Source: Nocardioides sp. S5 (GTDB lineage Bacteria > Actinomycetota > Actinomycetes > Propionibacteriales > Nocardioidaceae). From it: a stretch of DNA of 64,000 nucleotides. The translations under genes and the position numbers were made by a program. The DNA is taken from assembly GCF_017310035.1 (NCBI RefSeq), contig NZ_CP022296.1, forward strand, positions 4,154,001 to 4,218,000, written 5' to 3'. This document shows positions 30,690-43,098 of this stretch, piece after piece. The notes beneath the pieces are model-generated. The model was not told the origin of the DNA, searched no databases, and saw only the letters and a program-made list of their open reading frames with translations. Within the stretch, counting starts at the first letter, position 1. Every line of letters starts with the position of its first letter.

Positions 30690-32582
30690 GTGCCGTCCCC
30701 GCGTTCGTCCTCCACCCGACGGCTGGTGCGGCCCGCCACCGTCATCGGCGGCCTCTTCCTGCTCGTCGTCGTCCTGGTGCTGCTGGCGATTCCGTTCCTG
30801 AAGGCGCCCGGCAACGCCGAGGGCGCCCGCGCCGACCTCGAGGCCGCGCGCACCTCGCTCGCCGACGGCGACGTGGAGTCCGCCGAGGCCAGCATCGACA
30901 GCGCTCGGCGCCACGCCGACGAGGTGCAGGACGCGATGCAGGGCATCGGTGGCGACGTCTGGAGCCTCGTGCCCGTGGTCGGCGAGCCGGTCTCGGACGT
31001 ACGCCACCTCGGCAACGCGCTCGACCACCTCACCGCCGCCGCGGAGCTCGCGGTCGAGGCGTGGCCGGCCGTCAACGGCGAGCAGGCGACGCTCTTCGGC
31101 GACCGCTCCGTCGACGTGCCGACCCTCAGGACGCTGGTGGGTGCGGTCGACGAGGCGAGCGTCCACCTCGACACCGCCCAGCTCGAGCTGCGCGAGGTCA
31201 ACGACTCCGCCCTGGGCGTCGGCACCCGGCTGTCCGAGGCCCGCGACGAGGCCGCCGACGTGGTGGCCCCCCTGGCCGCCAGCGCCCGACAGGCCAAGCC
31301 GCTCGCTGCGGCGCTACCCGACCTGTTCGGCGCCGACGACGACCGCACCTACCTGCTGGCCCTGCTCAACCCGAGCGAGCAGCGCTTCTCCGGTGGCGCG
31401 CCGCTGACGCTCGCCCCGATGACCGTCAGCGACGGCCGGTTGACCATCGGCGAGGCGCGTGACACCACCGACGAGGAGCTCTACCGCGTGGGCCGCTGGG
31501 AGCGCGTGGAGGACAACCTGTTCCACAACGGCAAGCTGCGCCTGTCGACCTCGACGTACGCCCCCGACTGGTCTGTCTCGGGCGAGGAACTGCTGCGCGG
31601 CTGGGAGCGGATCGTGGGCGAGGAGACCGACGGCCTGATCGCCGTCGACGTGGTCGCGCTCGCCGACCTGCTGCGGGTCACCGGACCTGTCGACGTCCCG
31701 ATCTACGGGCGCATCGACTCCTCCAACTTCACCCAGAAGATGGTCGGCGACTACGACGCCTTCCCCGACAACGAGGCCCGCCACGAGCTGAACCTCGCGC
31801 TGGTCCCGCTCTTCGCCGACCAGATCCTCGGCGCCGGCCAGGGCCTGGAGAAGATCGAGTCCCTGCGCGACTCCGCCCGCGGGCGCCACTTCGCGATGTG
31901 GATGCGCGATCCCGACGTGCAGGCGGCGGTGACCGACGTCGGGCTCTCCGGCGAGCTGTCCGCCACCGACCACGACTACATCGCCGTCTTCAACCAGAAC
32001 ACCAACCGCAGCAAGTCCGACTACTGGCAGCGCCGCACGGTGACGAGCGACGTCCGCCTGCGCGAGGACGGGTCGGCGGCAGTGACGCTCACCATCTCGG
32101 TCTTCAACGACTCCCCGCCCTACGCCAACCAGCTCTACGGCGACCCGCGCGGCGGCGCGGCCCGCACCCGCTGGAACGGCATGCGCCTGGGCGTCTTCCT
32201 GCCCGAGGGCGTCGAGGTCGACCGCGCCGTGGTCGCCGGTCGCGAGGTCGGCACCAAGGTCTTCGACTACTACGGACGCCCCTACAAGCTGCTCGGCATC
32301 ACGCTCCCGCCGCGCGCGACCCGCGAGGCCGTCCTGGAGTACGTCGTCCCTGCCGCCGCGGTCGCGCGCGACGACGGCACGCTCACCTACCGCCTGGACG
32401 CCACGCCGCAGGGCATGGTCAATCCGCAGGCGCTGTCGGTCAGCGTGCAGTGGCCCGAGGGCTACGACGTCTCCGACCTCCCGGAGGGCTGGACCCGCTC
32501 CGGACCCGGCCGGGCGACGTACGACGCCCCCGAACTGGTCACCCAGCCCAGCTTCAGCATCACGGGCGTCAGGGCGCAGTAG
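30690..32582 (+). CDS. DUF4012 membrane-anchored extracytoplasmic protein (paralogue 1)
   Basis: A 630-residue protein with one N-terminal membrane helix (ATVIGGLFLLVVVLVLLAIPF) after a short Arg-rich start. An Ala/Glu-rich helical region follows (about 30-190, coiled-coil-like) and then the DUF4012 core (RTYLLALLNPSEQRFSGGAPL, GLIAVDVVALADLLRVTGPV). The bulk should face the outside. It has no known enzyme activity; members recur in actinobacterial polysaccharide loci. GTG 30690 has CACCAT 7 bases upstream. Two paralogues are in the window (32643 and 62102). Confidence 0.8.
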   Translation: MPSPRSSSTRRLVRPATVIGGLFLLVVVLVLLAIPFLKAPGNAEGARADLEAARTSLADGDVESAEASIDSARRHADEVQDAMQGIGGDVWSLVPVVGEPVSDVRHLGNALDHLTAAAELAVEAWPAVNGEQATLFGDRSVDVPTLRTLVGAVDEASVHLDTAQLELREVNDSALGVGTRLSEARDEAADVVAPLAASARQAKPLAAALPDLFGADDDRTYLLALLNPSEQRFSGGAPLTLAPMTVSDGRLTIGEARDTTDEELYRVGRWERVEDNLFHNGKLRLSTSTYAPDWSVSGEELLRGWERIVGEETDGLIAVDVVALADLLRVTGPVDVPIYGRIDSSNFTQKMVGDYDAFPDNEARHELNLALVPLFADQILGAGQGLEKIESLRDSARGRHFAMWMRDPDVQAAVTDVGLSGELSATDHDYIAVFNQNTNRSKSDYWQRRTVTSDVRLREDGSAAVTLTISVFNDSPPYANQLYGDPRGGAARTRWNGMRLGVFLPEGVEVDRAVVAGREVGTKVFDYYGRPYKLLGITLPPRATREAVLEYVVPAAAVARDDGTLTYRLDATPQGMVNPQALSVSVQWPEGYDVSDLPEGWTRSGPGRATYDAPELVTQPSFSITGVRAQ

Positions 32583-32642
32583 TCCACCCGAGCGTCCGGG
32601 CCGAGGGCGGGCTTTTGGGAGCATGAGGGGGGCTTTGCGACC

Positions 32643-36962
<4,320 letters not shown>

Positions 36963-36966
36963 GCGA

Positions 36967-37260
36967 TCAGCGGCGCGAGGTGACCTCGGCCAGCGCGGGG
37001 CGTACGTCGGCGAGGTAGACCAGCGACGCGATCGTGAAGACCAGGTGGATGATCCCCAGCGGCGAGGAGCCGATGAGGATCAGCTGCGCCACGAAGCCGA
37101 GACCGGTGATCGCGCACCACGCCTGCTTGGTGAGCTTGCCGGCGGCCTCGTAGGCCTCGGCGGAGTAGGTGAGGGAGTTGATGAAGGCGAATCCCTTGAC
37201 CGCGAGCAGCACGACGAGCACGACCAGCATGAGGGTGCTCTGGAACGCGTAGATGGTCAC
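36967..37260 (-). CDS. DUF2516 small membrane protein (Rv0476-like)
   Basis: A 97-residue protein with three hydrophobic segments (STLMLVVLVVLLAVKGFAFI, WCAITGLGFVAQLILIGS and LGIIHLVFTIASLVYLA). It matches the DUF2516 family, whose mycobacterial member lies next to hbhA; no function is established. GTG 37260 follows TACTCT by 7 bases, so it has its own promoter downstream of the hbhA terminator. It ends 4 bases from the convergent rmlCD gene. Confidence 0.8.
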   Translation of the reverse strand: MTIYAFQSTLMLVVLVVLLAVKGFAFINSLTYSAEAYEAAGKLTKQAWCAITGLGFVAQLILIGSSPLGIIHLVFTIASLVYLADVRPALAEVTSRR

Positions 37261-37267
37261 GGGGACA

Positions 37268-37273
37268 AGAGTA
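37268..37273 (-). promoter_or_regulatory. Leaderless promoter -10 for the DUF2516 gene
   Basis: TACTCT, 7-base spacer TGTCCCC, then GTG 37260 on the minus strand. Confidence 0.6.
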
Positions 37274-37285
37274 GGCGAACGCAGA

Positions 37286-37313
37286 AGGCCCCCGTCCTCT
37301 CGGACGGGGGCCT
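37286..37313 (-). terminator. Intrinsic terminator-type hairpin after the HbhA-like gene
   Basis: A perfect 12-base stem, AGGCCCCCGTCC (37286-37297) with GGACGGGGGCCT (37302-37313) and a 4-base loop. It lies between the HbhA-like stop and the DUF2516 promoter. No long T tract follows, as is common in actinobacteria. Confidence 0.8.
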
Positions 37314-37360
37314 CGTGCGTGTCAGAACAGCATCAGCTGCTGCTCATCGGCGGGTGCTCT

Positions 37361-38083
37361 TCAGTCGCCGACCTTCTCGGCGGCGTCGGCGACGGCCTTG
37401 ACCGCGGTGGTCGCGGTCTTGCTGGCGGCGGTCGCGGTGGCCTTGGCGCTGCTCTGCGCGGTGGCCGTCTTCTTGGCGGCGGTCTTGCGCGCGGTGGTGG
37501 CGGCGGCCTTCTTGCCGGCAGCCTTCTGGGTCGCCTTCTTGGCGGTCGGCTTCGGCTTGGGGGCGACCTTGGTCGCGGCGGTCTTGTCGGCGGCCTCGAC
37601 GTTCGCCTCGGCGGCCTTCTTGGCCTGGGTCGCGGTGGTCTTGGCCTTGGTGGCGGTGGTCCTGGCGGACTTCACCGTCGCCTTGGTCGACTCCTGGCGG
37701 CGGATGCGGCCCACGAGGGACTCGCCGCGCTTGACCAGCTCGGTGTAGGTGGCGTTGGCGGCCGCGACGTTCTCGTCGACCAGCGTGGAGACCTGGGTGG
37801 TGACCTTGGCGGGGTAGGCCTTGGCCTCGGCCTGGAGCTCGGCGACGCGGGCCTCGACGGCGGCGCGGCGGGCCTGGGCCTGCTTGCGCAGCGCCTTCGG
37901 GTCGGTCGCGGTCTTCTGGACGTCGTTCACACGGGTGGTGACGTCCTTCTGCACGGCGGAGACGCGCTTCTGCACGTCGGCGACGGCCTCGCGGACGGCC
38001 TCGACGGCGAGGTCGGTCACGCCGACACCGGCGAGGACGGGCTTGAGGGCTTCGGTCTTGATGTCGAACTTGGCGGTGGCCAT
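37361..38083 (-). CDS. HbhA-like heparin-binding hemagglutinin homologue
   Basis: A 240-residue protein. The N-terminal half is a long amphipathic coiled coil (VREAVADVQKRVSAVQKDV, RRAAVEARVAELQAEAKAY). From about residue 140 it is built of Lys-Ala-Thr repeats (KSARTTATKAKTTATQAKKA, ARKTAAKKTATAQSSAKATA), like the heparin-binding tail of mycobacterial HbhA but longer and Thr-rich. No signal peptide is visible, as in HbhA. ATG 38083 has AAGGAGAAGGAC as ribosome site. The order with the XRE regulator upstream and DUF2516 downstream matches M. tuberculosis. Adhesin function here is not implied; histone-like or lipid-body binding roles are possible. Confidence 0.72.
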   Translation of the reverse strand: MATAKFDIKTEALKPVLAGVGVTDLAVEAVREAVADVQKRVSAVQKDVTTRVNDVQKTATDPKALRKQAQARRAAVEARVAELQAEAKAYPAKVTTQVSTLVDENVAAANATYTELVKRGESLVGRIRRQESTKATVKSARTTATKAKTTATQAKKAAEANVEAADKTAATKVAPKPKPTAKKATQKAAGKKAAATTARKTAAKKTATAQSSAKATATAASKTATTAVKAVADAAEKVGD

Positions 38084-38106
38084 GTCCTTCTCCTTCTGGT
38101 GGATGT

Positions 38107-38130
38107 CCCGACCCGGGTGGTCGGGTCGGG
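38107..38130 (-). terminator. Hairpin between the XRE regulator and the HbhA-like gene
   Basis: Stem CCCGACCC (38107-38114) / GGGTCGGG (38123-38130) with an 8-base loop, in the 49-base gap. It could partly stop or attenuate read-through from the regulator into the HbhA-like gene. Confidence 0.4.
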
Positions 38131-38132
38131 TT

Positions 38133-38537
38133 TCAGTCCTGGATGGCTTCGGGGACGTCGCGCTCGTTCAGTGCGAGGAACGACGCGTAGACGTCGAGCA
38201 GCGAGTGCTTCTGCCGCTCGGTGAGCCCGGGGTCGGCGAGGATCGCCAGCTCGACGGAGCCGGCCTGGCCGGGGTCGGGGTGGACGATGCCCGCGCGGAC
38301 GTAGAGCTGCTCGGCAGAGACCCGCAGTGCGCGGGCCAGCTGCTGCAGCACCTCGGCCGAGGGCTTGCGCAGGCCCCGCTCGATCTGGCTGAGGTAGGGG
38401 TTGCTGACGCCGACCTGGTCGGCGAGCTGCCGCAGCGAGAGCTGGGCGGCCAGGCGCTGCTCCTTGAGGTAGTCACCCAGCGAGCCCAGCGAGCCGACGA
38501 CAGCCATGCTCGTCTTGGTGCTCTTGTCCTTGGCCAT
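38133..38537 (-). CDS. XRE-family transcriptional regulator (Rv0474-like)
   Basis: A 134-residue DNA-binding protein. The helix-turn-helix runs through LSLRQLADQVGVSNPYLSQI, followed by ERGLRKPSAEVLQQLARAL and a short C-terminal helical part (LTERQKHSLLDVYASFLAL). Its gene order with HbhA-like and DUF2516 genes matches Rv0474-Rv0476. ATG 38537 has TGGAGAC as ribosome site. A perfect inverted repeat (38548-38565) sits 10 bases before the start codon, so it very probably represses itself and perhaps the HbhA-like gene behind it. Confidence 0.85.
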   Translation of the reverse strand: MAKDKSTKTSMAVVGSLGSLGDYLKEQRLAAQLSLRQLADQVGVSNPYLSQIERGLRKPSAEVLQQLARALRVSAEQLYVRAGIVHPDPGQAGSVELAILADPGLTERQKHSLLDVYASFLALNERDVPEAIQD

Positions 38538-38547
38538 GTCTCCATTG

Positions 38548-38565
38548 TGCTAACACCAGTTAGCA
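38548..38565. promoter_or_regulatory. Operator palindrome upstream of the XRE regulator
   Basis: TGCTAACACCAGTTAGCA: perfect 7-base arms TGCTAAC/GTTAGCA around a 4-base centre, between the probable -35 region and the ribosome site of the XRE gene. Likely bound by the XRE protein as a dimer. Confidence 0.72.
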
Positions 38566-38630
38566 AAACCAAGTCCTGGCAGGGGTGACTGCGCTCACAA
38601 CTGCCAGATTTTACGCACGTTCAGCGCTAG

Positions 38631-39617
38631 CTAGAAGGCAGCGCGGATCACCCCGACGGGTACGCCGCCACCCAAGAGCTCGTGGCGTCCGATGGCCTCG
38701 ACCGCGGCCGCGTCGACGCCGTCCTCCTCCAGCACCCCCGAGCGCCGCAGCGCCTCGGCCATCAGCACGGGGCGCACACGGGGAGCCCCGTCGTCGGTCT
38801 TCAGTGCCCAGGCACGGCCGTCGGGCAGCGCGACGGCGTAGCAGGACTCGGCACCGGCCTTGCCGATCAGGCCGGGGATCGCGCGGTGCAGCGCGAGCTC
38901 GTCGCGGGTCGTGCCGCTGACGTGGTCGGGGTGGCGGCGGATCGCCTCGGCCACGGTCCGCTCGGGCCCGTCGGTCGCCGTGGCGAGGGTCGCGAAGGCG
39001 CGCGCCAGGCCCACGAGCGAGGTGGACAGCAGCGGGGCTCCGCAGCCGTCGACGGCGACGGTGTCGACGGGCTCGCCCGTCACCCGGGCGAACGTCTCGG
39101 CGATCGCGACCTGGAGCGGGTGGTCGGCGTGCAGGTAGGTCGCGGTGTCCCACCCCTTCAGCACGCAGGTGGCGAGCATCGCCGCGTGCTTGCCCGAGCA
39201 GTTCATCAGGATCGACGACCGGGTCCCGCCCTCGCGGATCACCAGCTCGCGGGCGGCGTCGTCGAGCGGGTAGTCGAGCGGCGTCTGCAGGGCCGACTCG
39301 TCGAGGCCCGCCGAGGCCAGGGTGCGGCGTACGCCCTCGACGTGGAAGGACTCCCCCGAGTGCGACGCGCAGGCCAGGGCCAGCAGGTCCGGCGGGAGGT
39401 CGAGGCCGAGCTCGACCATCGCGAGCGCCTGCACCGGCTTGTTGCTCGAGCGCGGCAGCACCGGCACGGTGACCTCGCCGACGGACCAGTCGACCGACCC
39501 GTCGGCGGCGAGCGCGACGATCGATCCGTAGTGGTGACCCTCGACGAAGCCGGAGCGGACGATCTCGGCGACGACCGGCAGGCCGGTCCGGGGCGTGGTG
39601 GGGGCAGCAGTCGACAT
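38631..39617 (-). CDS. L-asparaginase II (AnsA-type, PF06089)
   Basis: A 328-residue enzyme of the asparaginase II family, hydrolysing asparagine to aspartate and ammonia. It is unrelated in fold to E. coli AnsB. Typical segments are RSGFVEGHHYGSIVALAADG, RSSNKPVQALAMVELG, ACASHSGESFHVEGVR and LMNCSGKHAAMLATC. ATG 39617 follows TAGCCT by 7 bases; further upstream codons have no such signal. It is divergent from the APS kinase gene. No signal peptide is present, so it should be cytoplasmic. Confidence 0.87.
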   Translation of the reverse strand: MSTAAPTTPRTGLPVVAEIVRSGFVEGHHYGSIVALAADGSVDWSVGEVTVPVLPRSSNKPVQALAMVELGLDLPPDLLALACASHSGESFHVEGVRRTLASAGLDESALQTPLDYPLDDAARELVIREGGTRSSILMNCSGKHAAMLATCVLKGWDTATYLHADHPLQVAIAETFARVTGEPVDTVAVDGCGAPLLSTSLVGLARAFATLATATDGPERTVAEAIRRHPDHVSGTTRDELALHRAIPGLIGKAGAESCYAVALPDGRAWALKTDDGAPRVRPVLMAEALRRSGVLEEDGVDAAAVEAIGRHELLGGGVPVGVIRAAF

Positions 39618-39624
39618 GGTCCGC

Positions 39625-39630
39625 AGGCTA
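39625..39630 (-). promoter_or_regulatory. Leaderless promoter -10 for the asparaginase
   Basis: TAGCCT, 7-base spacer GCGGACC, then ATG 39617. The divergent APS kinase start has the weaker GAGGAT (39661-39666), 6 bases before GTG 39673. Confidence 0.55.
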
Positions 39631-39672
39631 CTCACCGCGGTCGGCCCACCTGCACAGTGAGAGGATGCGCGG

Positions 39673-40854
39673 GTGATCCAGCACTGCCCCACGCCGACCG
39701 AGCTCGACGACCTGGAGCTCCTCGTCTCCGGCGCCTACGCACCGTCGACCCGCTTCAACGAACCCGGCAGCGCGGTGACGCTCGCGCTGCCCGAGGGCGC
39801 CACCGAGGCCGAGCTCGTCGACCCCGAGGGCCTTCCCCTGGCGCGGGTCGGCGCGGACGGCTCGCTGGAGCCCCTCACCCACGCGCAGTACGGCCCCTTC
39901 CGCCGGCTCCACCTCACGCCCGCCCAGGTCCGCGAGCAGCACGCCGGCGCCACCTTCGTGCCGGTCACCGACGCGCTCTCCGACGCCGAGCTCGCCGAGC
40001 TGCGCGGCCTGGGCCGCGTGGTCCTGCTCGCCCTGACCGGCACCGGCACCGCGTCGCTGTCCCCGGTCGCGCTGGTCCGCGCGACGCTGGCCGCGGCCGA
40101 CCTGCTCGGCGGCGCGAGCGTGGTCGCGGTGCCGCTGCCGTCCCACGGCGACGCGGACGTCGACCACGAGCTGGGCGTGAGGGTCGTCGGCAACTACGCC
40201 GCGGGCGACCCGGTCCACGGGCTGGCCGGCGCCTCCGGCTCCCCCCTCCCCGCCGCCATCGCCGCGATCGCCGACGAGGACCGGCCCGATCCCGAGGAGC
40301 AGGGCCTCGTGCTCTTCTTCACCGGGCTCTCGGGCAGCGGCAAGTCCACGCTCGCCCGCGCCCTCATGGACCTCCTGCTCGAGCAGGGCGGCCGCTCGGT
40401 CACCAGCCTCGACGGTGACGTCGTACGCCGCCACCTGTCCGCAGGCCTGACCTTCTCCAAGGCCGACCGGGAGACCAACATCCGCCGCATCGGCTGGGTC
40501 GCCGCCGAGATCGCCCGCCACGGCGGCGTCGCCGTCTGCTCGCCGATCGCGCCCTTCGCCGAGACCCGGGAGCAGGTGCAGGACATGGTCGAGGCCGCCG
40601 GTGGCGCCTTCTTCCTGGTCCACGTCGCCACGCCGCTGGAGGAGTGCGAGCGCCGTGACCGCAAGGGCCTCTACGCCAAGGCACGCGCCGGCGAGATCCC
40701 CGAGTTCACCGGCATCTCCTCGCCCTACGAGGAGCCGGTCGACCCCGCCGTCCGCGTCGACACGACCGGACGCACCATCGAGGACGCGCTGGGCGACGTC
40801 CTCGTCGCCCTCGATGAGGCCGGCTACCTCCACCTCGAGACCCCGCATGGCTGA
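39673..40854 (+). CDS. cysC: Adenylylsulfate kinase with ATP-sulfurylase-like N-terminal remnant
   Basis: A 393-residue protein. The C-terminal half is a complete APS kinase making PAPS: P-loop GLSGSGKS (residues 218-226), SLDGDVVRRHLS, FSKADRETNIRRIG, CSPIAPFAETREQ, RDRKGLYAKARAG and FTGISSPYEEP. The first about 200 residues resemble an ATP-sulfurylase/PUA-like region (LVSGAYAPSTRFNEPG, THAQYGPFRRLHLTP) but are too short for an active sulfurylase. It overlaps the phosphatase gene by 8 bases. PAPS could serve cysteine synthesis or sulfation of the polysaccharide; no sulfotransferase is seen nearby. Confidence 0.87.
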   Translation: MIQHCPTPTELDDLELLVSGAYAPSTRFNEPGSAVTLALPEGATEAELVDPEGLPLARVGADGSLEPLTHAQYGPFRRLHLTPAQVREQHAGATFVPVTDALSDAELAELRGLGRVVLLALTGTGTASLSPVALVRATLAAADLLGGASVVAVPLPSHGDADVDHELGVRVVGNYAAGDPVHGLAGASGSPLPAAIAAIADEDRPDPEEQGLVLFFTGLSGSGKSTLARALMDLLLEQGGRSVTSLDGDVVRRHLSAGLTFSKADRETNIRRIGWVAAEIARHGGVAVCSPIAPFAETREQVQDMVEAAGGAFFLVHVATPLEECERRDRKGLYAKARAGEIPEFTGISSPYEEPVDPAVRVDTTGRTIEDALGDVLVALDEAGYLHLETPHG

Positions 40855-41389
40855 GCCGCTGCGGGTGCTCTTCGTGTGCACCGCCAACATCTGCCGCTCG
40901 CCCGCGATGGAGCTCATCGCCCGTGACCTCGCCGGCGATGCCGACATCGTCTTCAGCAGCCTCGGCACCCACGCCCGCGACGGGCACCGGATGAACTCCG
41001 AGATGAGCGCGCTGCTGCCCGAGGGGATGGCGCGCGGGTTCCGCAGCCGCCACCTCACCCCGGCCCTGCTCGACGACGCCGACCTGGTGCTGACCGCCGA
41101 GTCGGTGCACCGCCAGCACATCCTCGACGACTTCCCGCAGCTGCACCGCAAGGTCTTCACGCTGGGGCAGTTCGAGGCCACCGTCGCGGACCTGCCCGAC
41201 CTGAGCGGCCACGAGCTGGTGGCCGCGGCCGGCCAGCGGCGTACGCCGTCGGCCCCCGAGCACGACGTCGCCGACCCCTACCGGCGCGGGAAGGCAGCCG
41301 CCCAGCAGGCAACCGGCACAATCACTGCCATGCTGAGCGTGATCGTGCCGCGCCTGACCGGCCGTGCCCCGTCGGAGGAGACGCGCTGA
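40847..41389 (+). CDS. Low-molecular-weight protein tyrosine phosphatase
   Basis: A 180-residue phosphatase. The catalytic P-loop is VCTANICRSP (C-x5-R-S) at the N-terminus and the general acid lies in VADPYRRG. The middle (LTAESVHRQHILDDFPQLHRKVFTL) matches LMW-PTPs of polysaccharide loci. Such enzymes dephosphorylate BY-kinases, so the kinase at 15510 is a natural partner although 24 kb away. ATG 40847 overlaps the APS kinase by 8 bases, and its stop overlaps the next start (TGATG). Confidence 0.88.
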   Translation: MAEPLRVLFVCTANICRSPAMELIARDLAGDADIVFSSLGTHARDGHRMNSEMSALLPEGMARGFRSRHLTPALLDDADLVLTAESVHRQHILDDFPQLHRKVFTLGQFEATVADLPDLSGHELVAAAGQRRTPSAPEHDVADPYRRGKAAAQQATGTITAMLSVIVPRLTGRAPSEETR

Positions 41390-42396
41390 TGGACTGGATC
41401 ACCGCCGCCTTCTTCTCGATCCTCGCCGCCGGGTTCTTCGTCGGCATCGTCGTCGGCCTCACCGGCATGGGCGGAGGCGCCCTGATGACGCCGGCGCTGC
41501 TGTTCCTCGGCGTCGGCTCCCCCGCAGTCGTGGTCACCGCCGACCTCACCGCGGCTGCGATCTACAAGACCGGCGGCGCGATCGTGCACCAGCGCGAGGG
41601 CTCGCCCAACATCCAGCTGGCCAAGTGGCTGATGATCGGCTCGATCCCGATGGCCCTGCTGGGGCCCCACCTCGTGGCGTGGTTCACCGACGACGTCGAC
41701 CAGCTCAACTACGTCCTGGTGATCTGCATCGGTTTCGCGCTGCTCCTCGCCGCAGCGACGTACGCCCTGCGCCTCTACGTCAACCTGCTCCGCGTGCGCT
41801 CCGGCACCCACGTCACCGACGACGATCCCGCGATCCGCGTCGTCCCGACCCTGCTGGTCGGCATGCTCGGCGGCCTCCTCGTCGGCGTCACGAGCGTCGG
41901 CTCGGGCTCGGTCATCATGATCGCGCTGCTGATGCTCTACCCCGGTCTCTCCGCGGTGAAGCTCGTCGGCACGGACCTCGTGCAGGCCGTGCCGCTGGTG
42001 CTGGCCGCGGCCATCTCCAACATCGCGCTGCACGGCATTGACTGGGAGATCCTCATCCCCCTGGTCATCGGCTCGGTGCCCGGCACGATCCTGGGATCGG
42101 TCCTCGCCCCCCGCGTCCCGCAGTCCTTCATCCGTCGCGGCATCGTGGTCGTGCTGACCATGAGCGGTGTCGCACTGCTCGACAAGTCCGGCTGGGCCCC
42201 GCTCGGTGTGGAGGAGACCCACCCGATGCTCATCGCCGGCGTCGGCCTGGCGGTGCTGCTGGTGCTCCCGATCGTGTGGGGCTTCCTGCGCAAGCAGCAG
42301 GGCCTGCCGATGTTCGGCTCCCCCACCATCGCCCAGCTCGAGGACCCGAGCTATCGCCCCGGGCTCGTGGGGATGAAGAAGGTCGACGACGCCTGA
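41389..42396 (+). CDS. TauE/SafE-family membrane exporter
   Basis: A 335-residue protein with about eight membrane helices. It opens with FFSILAAGFFVGIVVGLTGMGGGALMTPALLF, spanning the family's G-x-GGG motif, and repeats that pattern at GMLGGLLVGVTSVGSGSVIM in the second half. The family carries sulfite or organosulfur anions. Its place between APS kinase and CysN genes suggests sulfite or sulfate handling. It starts inside the phosphatase stop, so the three genes from 39673 form one transcript. Confidence 0.85.
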   Translation: MDWITAAFFSILAAGFFVGIVVGLTGMGGGALMTPALLFLGVGSPAVVVTADLTAAAIYKTGGAIVHQREGSPNIQLAKWLMIGSIPMALLGPHLVAWFTDDVDQLNYVLVICIGFALLLAAATYALRLYVNLLRVRSGTHVTDDDPAIRVVPTLLVGMLGGLLVGVTSVGSGSVIMIALLMLYPGLSAVKLVGTDLVQAVPLVLAAAISNIALHGIDWEILIPLVIGSVPGTILGSVLAPRVPQSFIRRGIVVVLTMSGVALLDKSGWAPLGVEETHPMLIAGVGLAVLLVLPIVWGFLRKQQGLPMFGSPTIAQLEDPSYRPGLVGMKKVDDA

Positions 42397-42406
42397 GGAG
42401 CACTCC

Positions 42407-42788
42407 TCAGGACAGCCCCAGCAGCTCGCGGCACTGGGCGGGCGTCATCGGCGTACGCTGCGCGATCCGTCCCAGGTCGACCGCGCGTGCGACGAGCTGG
42501 GCGTTGGACTCCACGGGCACGCCGCGGCTGATGGTGAGCACGTCCTCCATGCCGACGCGCAGGTGCCCGCCCATGGACAGCGAGGCCATCCCGACCGCGA
42601 GCTGCTGGCCGCCGACTGCCTGCATCCAGAAGGCGGAGTGCTGCCCGGGCGCCGCCTGCGTCTTGATGCGCGCGGCGGCGAAGCCGTAGGTGAAGGCGTA
42701 CGTGCCCTCGGTGCCGACGTGGCCGTTGAGCCGGAAGGGGAACTTCTTGCGCCGCCCCGGCAGCGGCTCGTCGCCGGGCCGGTCCCGC
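42407..42788 (-). pseudogene. BKACE/DUF849 enzyme, C-terminal remnant
   Basis: Reading leftward, only the C-terminal about 125 residues of a beta-keto acid cleavage enzyme remain (LNGHVGTEGTYAFTYGFAAA, then MGGHLRVGMEDVLTISRG and ESNAQLVARAVDLG, ending RELLGLS). Family members are about 270-310 residues, so the N-terminal half is missing along with any promoter. Similarity stops near 42785, exactly where the cysD remnant starts on the other strand. Conserved active-site residues of the N-terminal half are absent, so the product should be inactive. Confidence 0.7.
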
Positions 42789-43098
42789 GAGCAGATCGAG
42801 GTTCCCGTCGATCTACTTCGCCCACGAGCGCGAGGTCATCGAGCGCGACGGCATGCTGCTCTCGCTCGGCCCGGAGATCCAGCCCAAGGGCAACGAGCAG
42901 GTCGAGAAGAAGATGGTGCGCTTCCGCACCGTGGGTGACCGCACCCAGACCGGCTGCGTCGAGTCGGTGGCCACCGACACCGCAGCCATCATCGACGAGA
43001 TCGCCATCGCGCGAGTGACCGAGCGTGGTGCCACCCGTGGCGACGACCGGTTCTCCGAGGCCGCCATGGAAGACCGCAAGAAGGAAGGCTACTTCTGA
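42786..43098 (+). pseudogene. cysD: Sulfate adenylyltransferase subunit 2 (cysD), truncated and frameshifted
   Basis: The frame ending at TGA 43096-43098 encodes the C-terminal about 95 residues of CysD (IYFAHEREVIERDGMLLSLG, VRFRTVGDRTQTGCVESVAT, RVTERGATRGDDRFSEAAME, DRKKEGYF). The preceding REQIEVP of the same protein lies in another frame because of one extra G at 42807 (CCC-G-TCG). The first about 200 residues, including the PP-loop SGGKDS, are gone. The stop overlaps the cysN start as in an intact operon. The family normally has about 300 residues. Confidence 0.82.

Noticed and set aside
37430..37720. Repetitive DNA that could be taken for a tandem repeat array or CRISPR.
   Set aside because: It is the coding sequence of the Lys-Ala-Thr tail of the HbhA-like protein; there are no constant repeats with unique spacers.
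38682..40418. A 578-codon rightward open frame covering the asparaginase and part of the APS kinase.
   Set aside because: It is out of frame with both well-supported genes and shows no domain.
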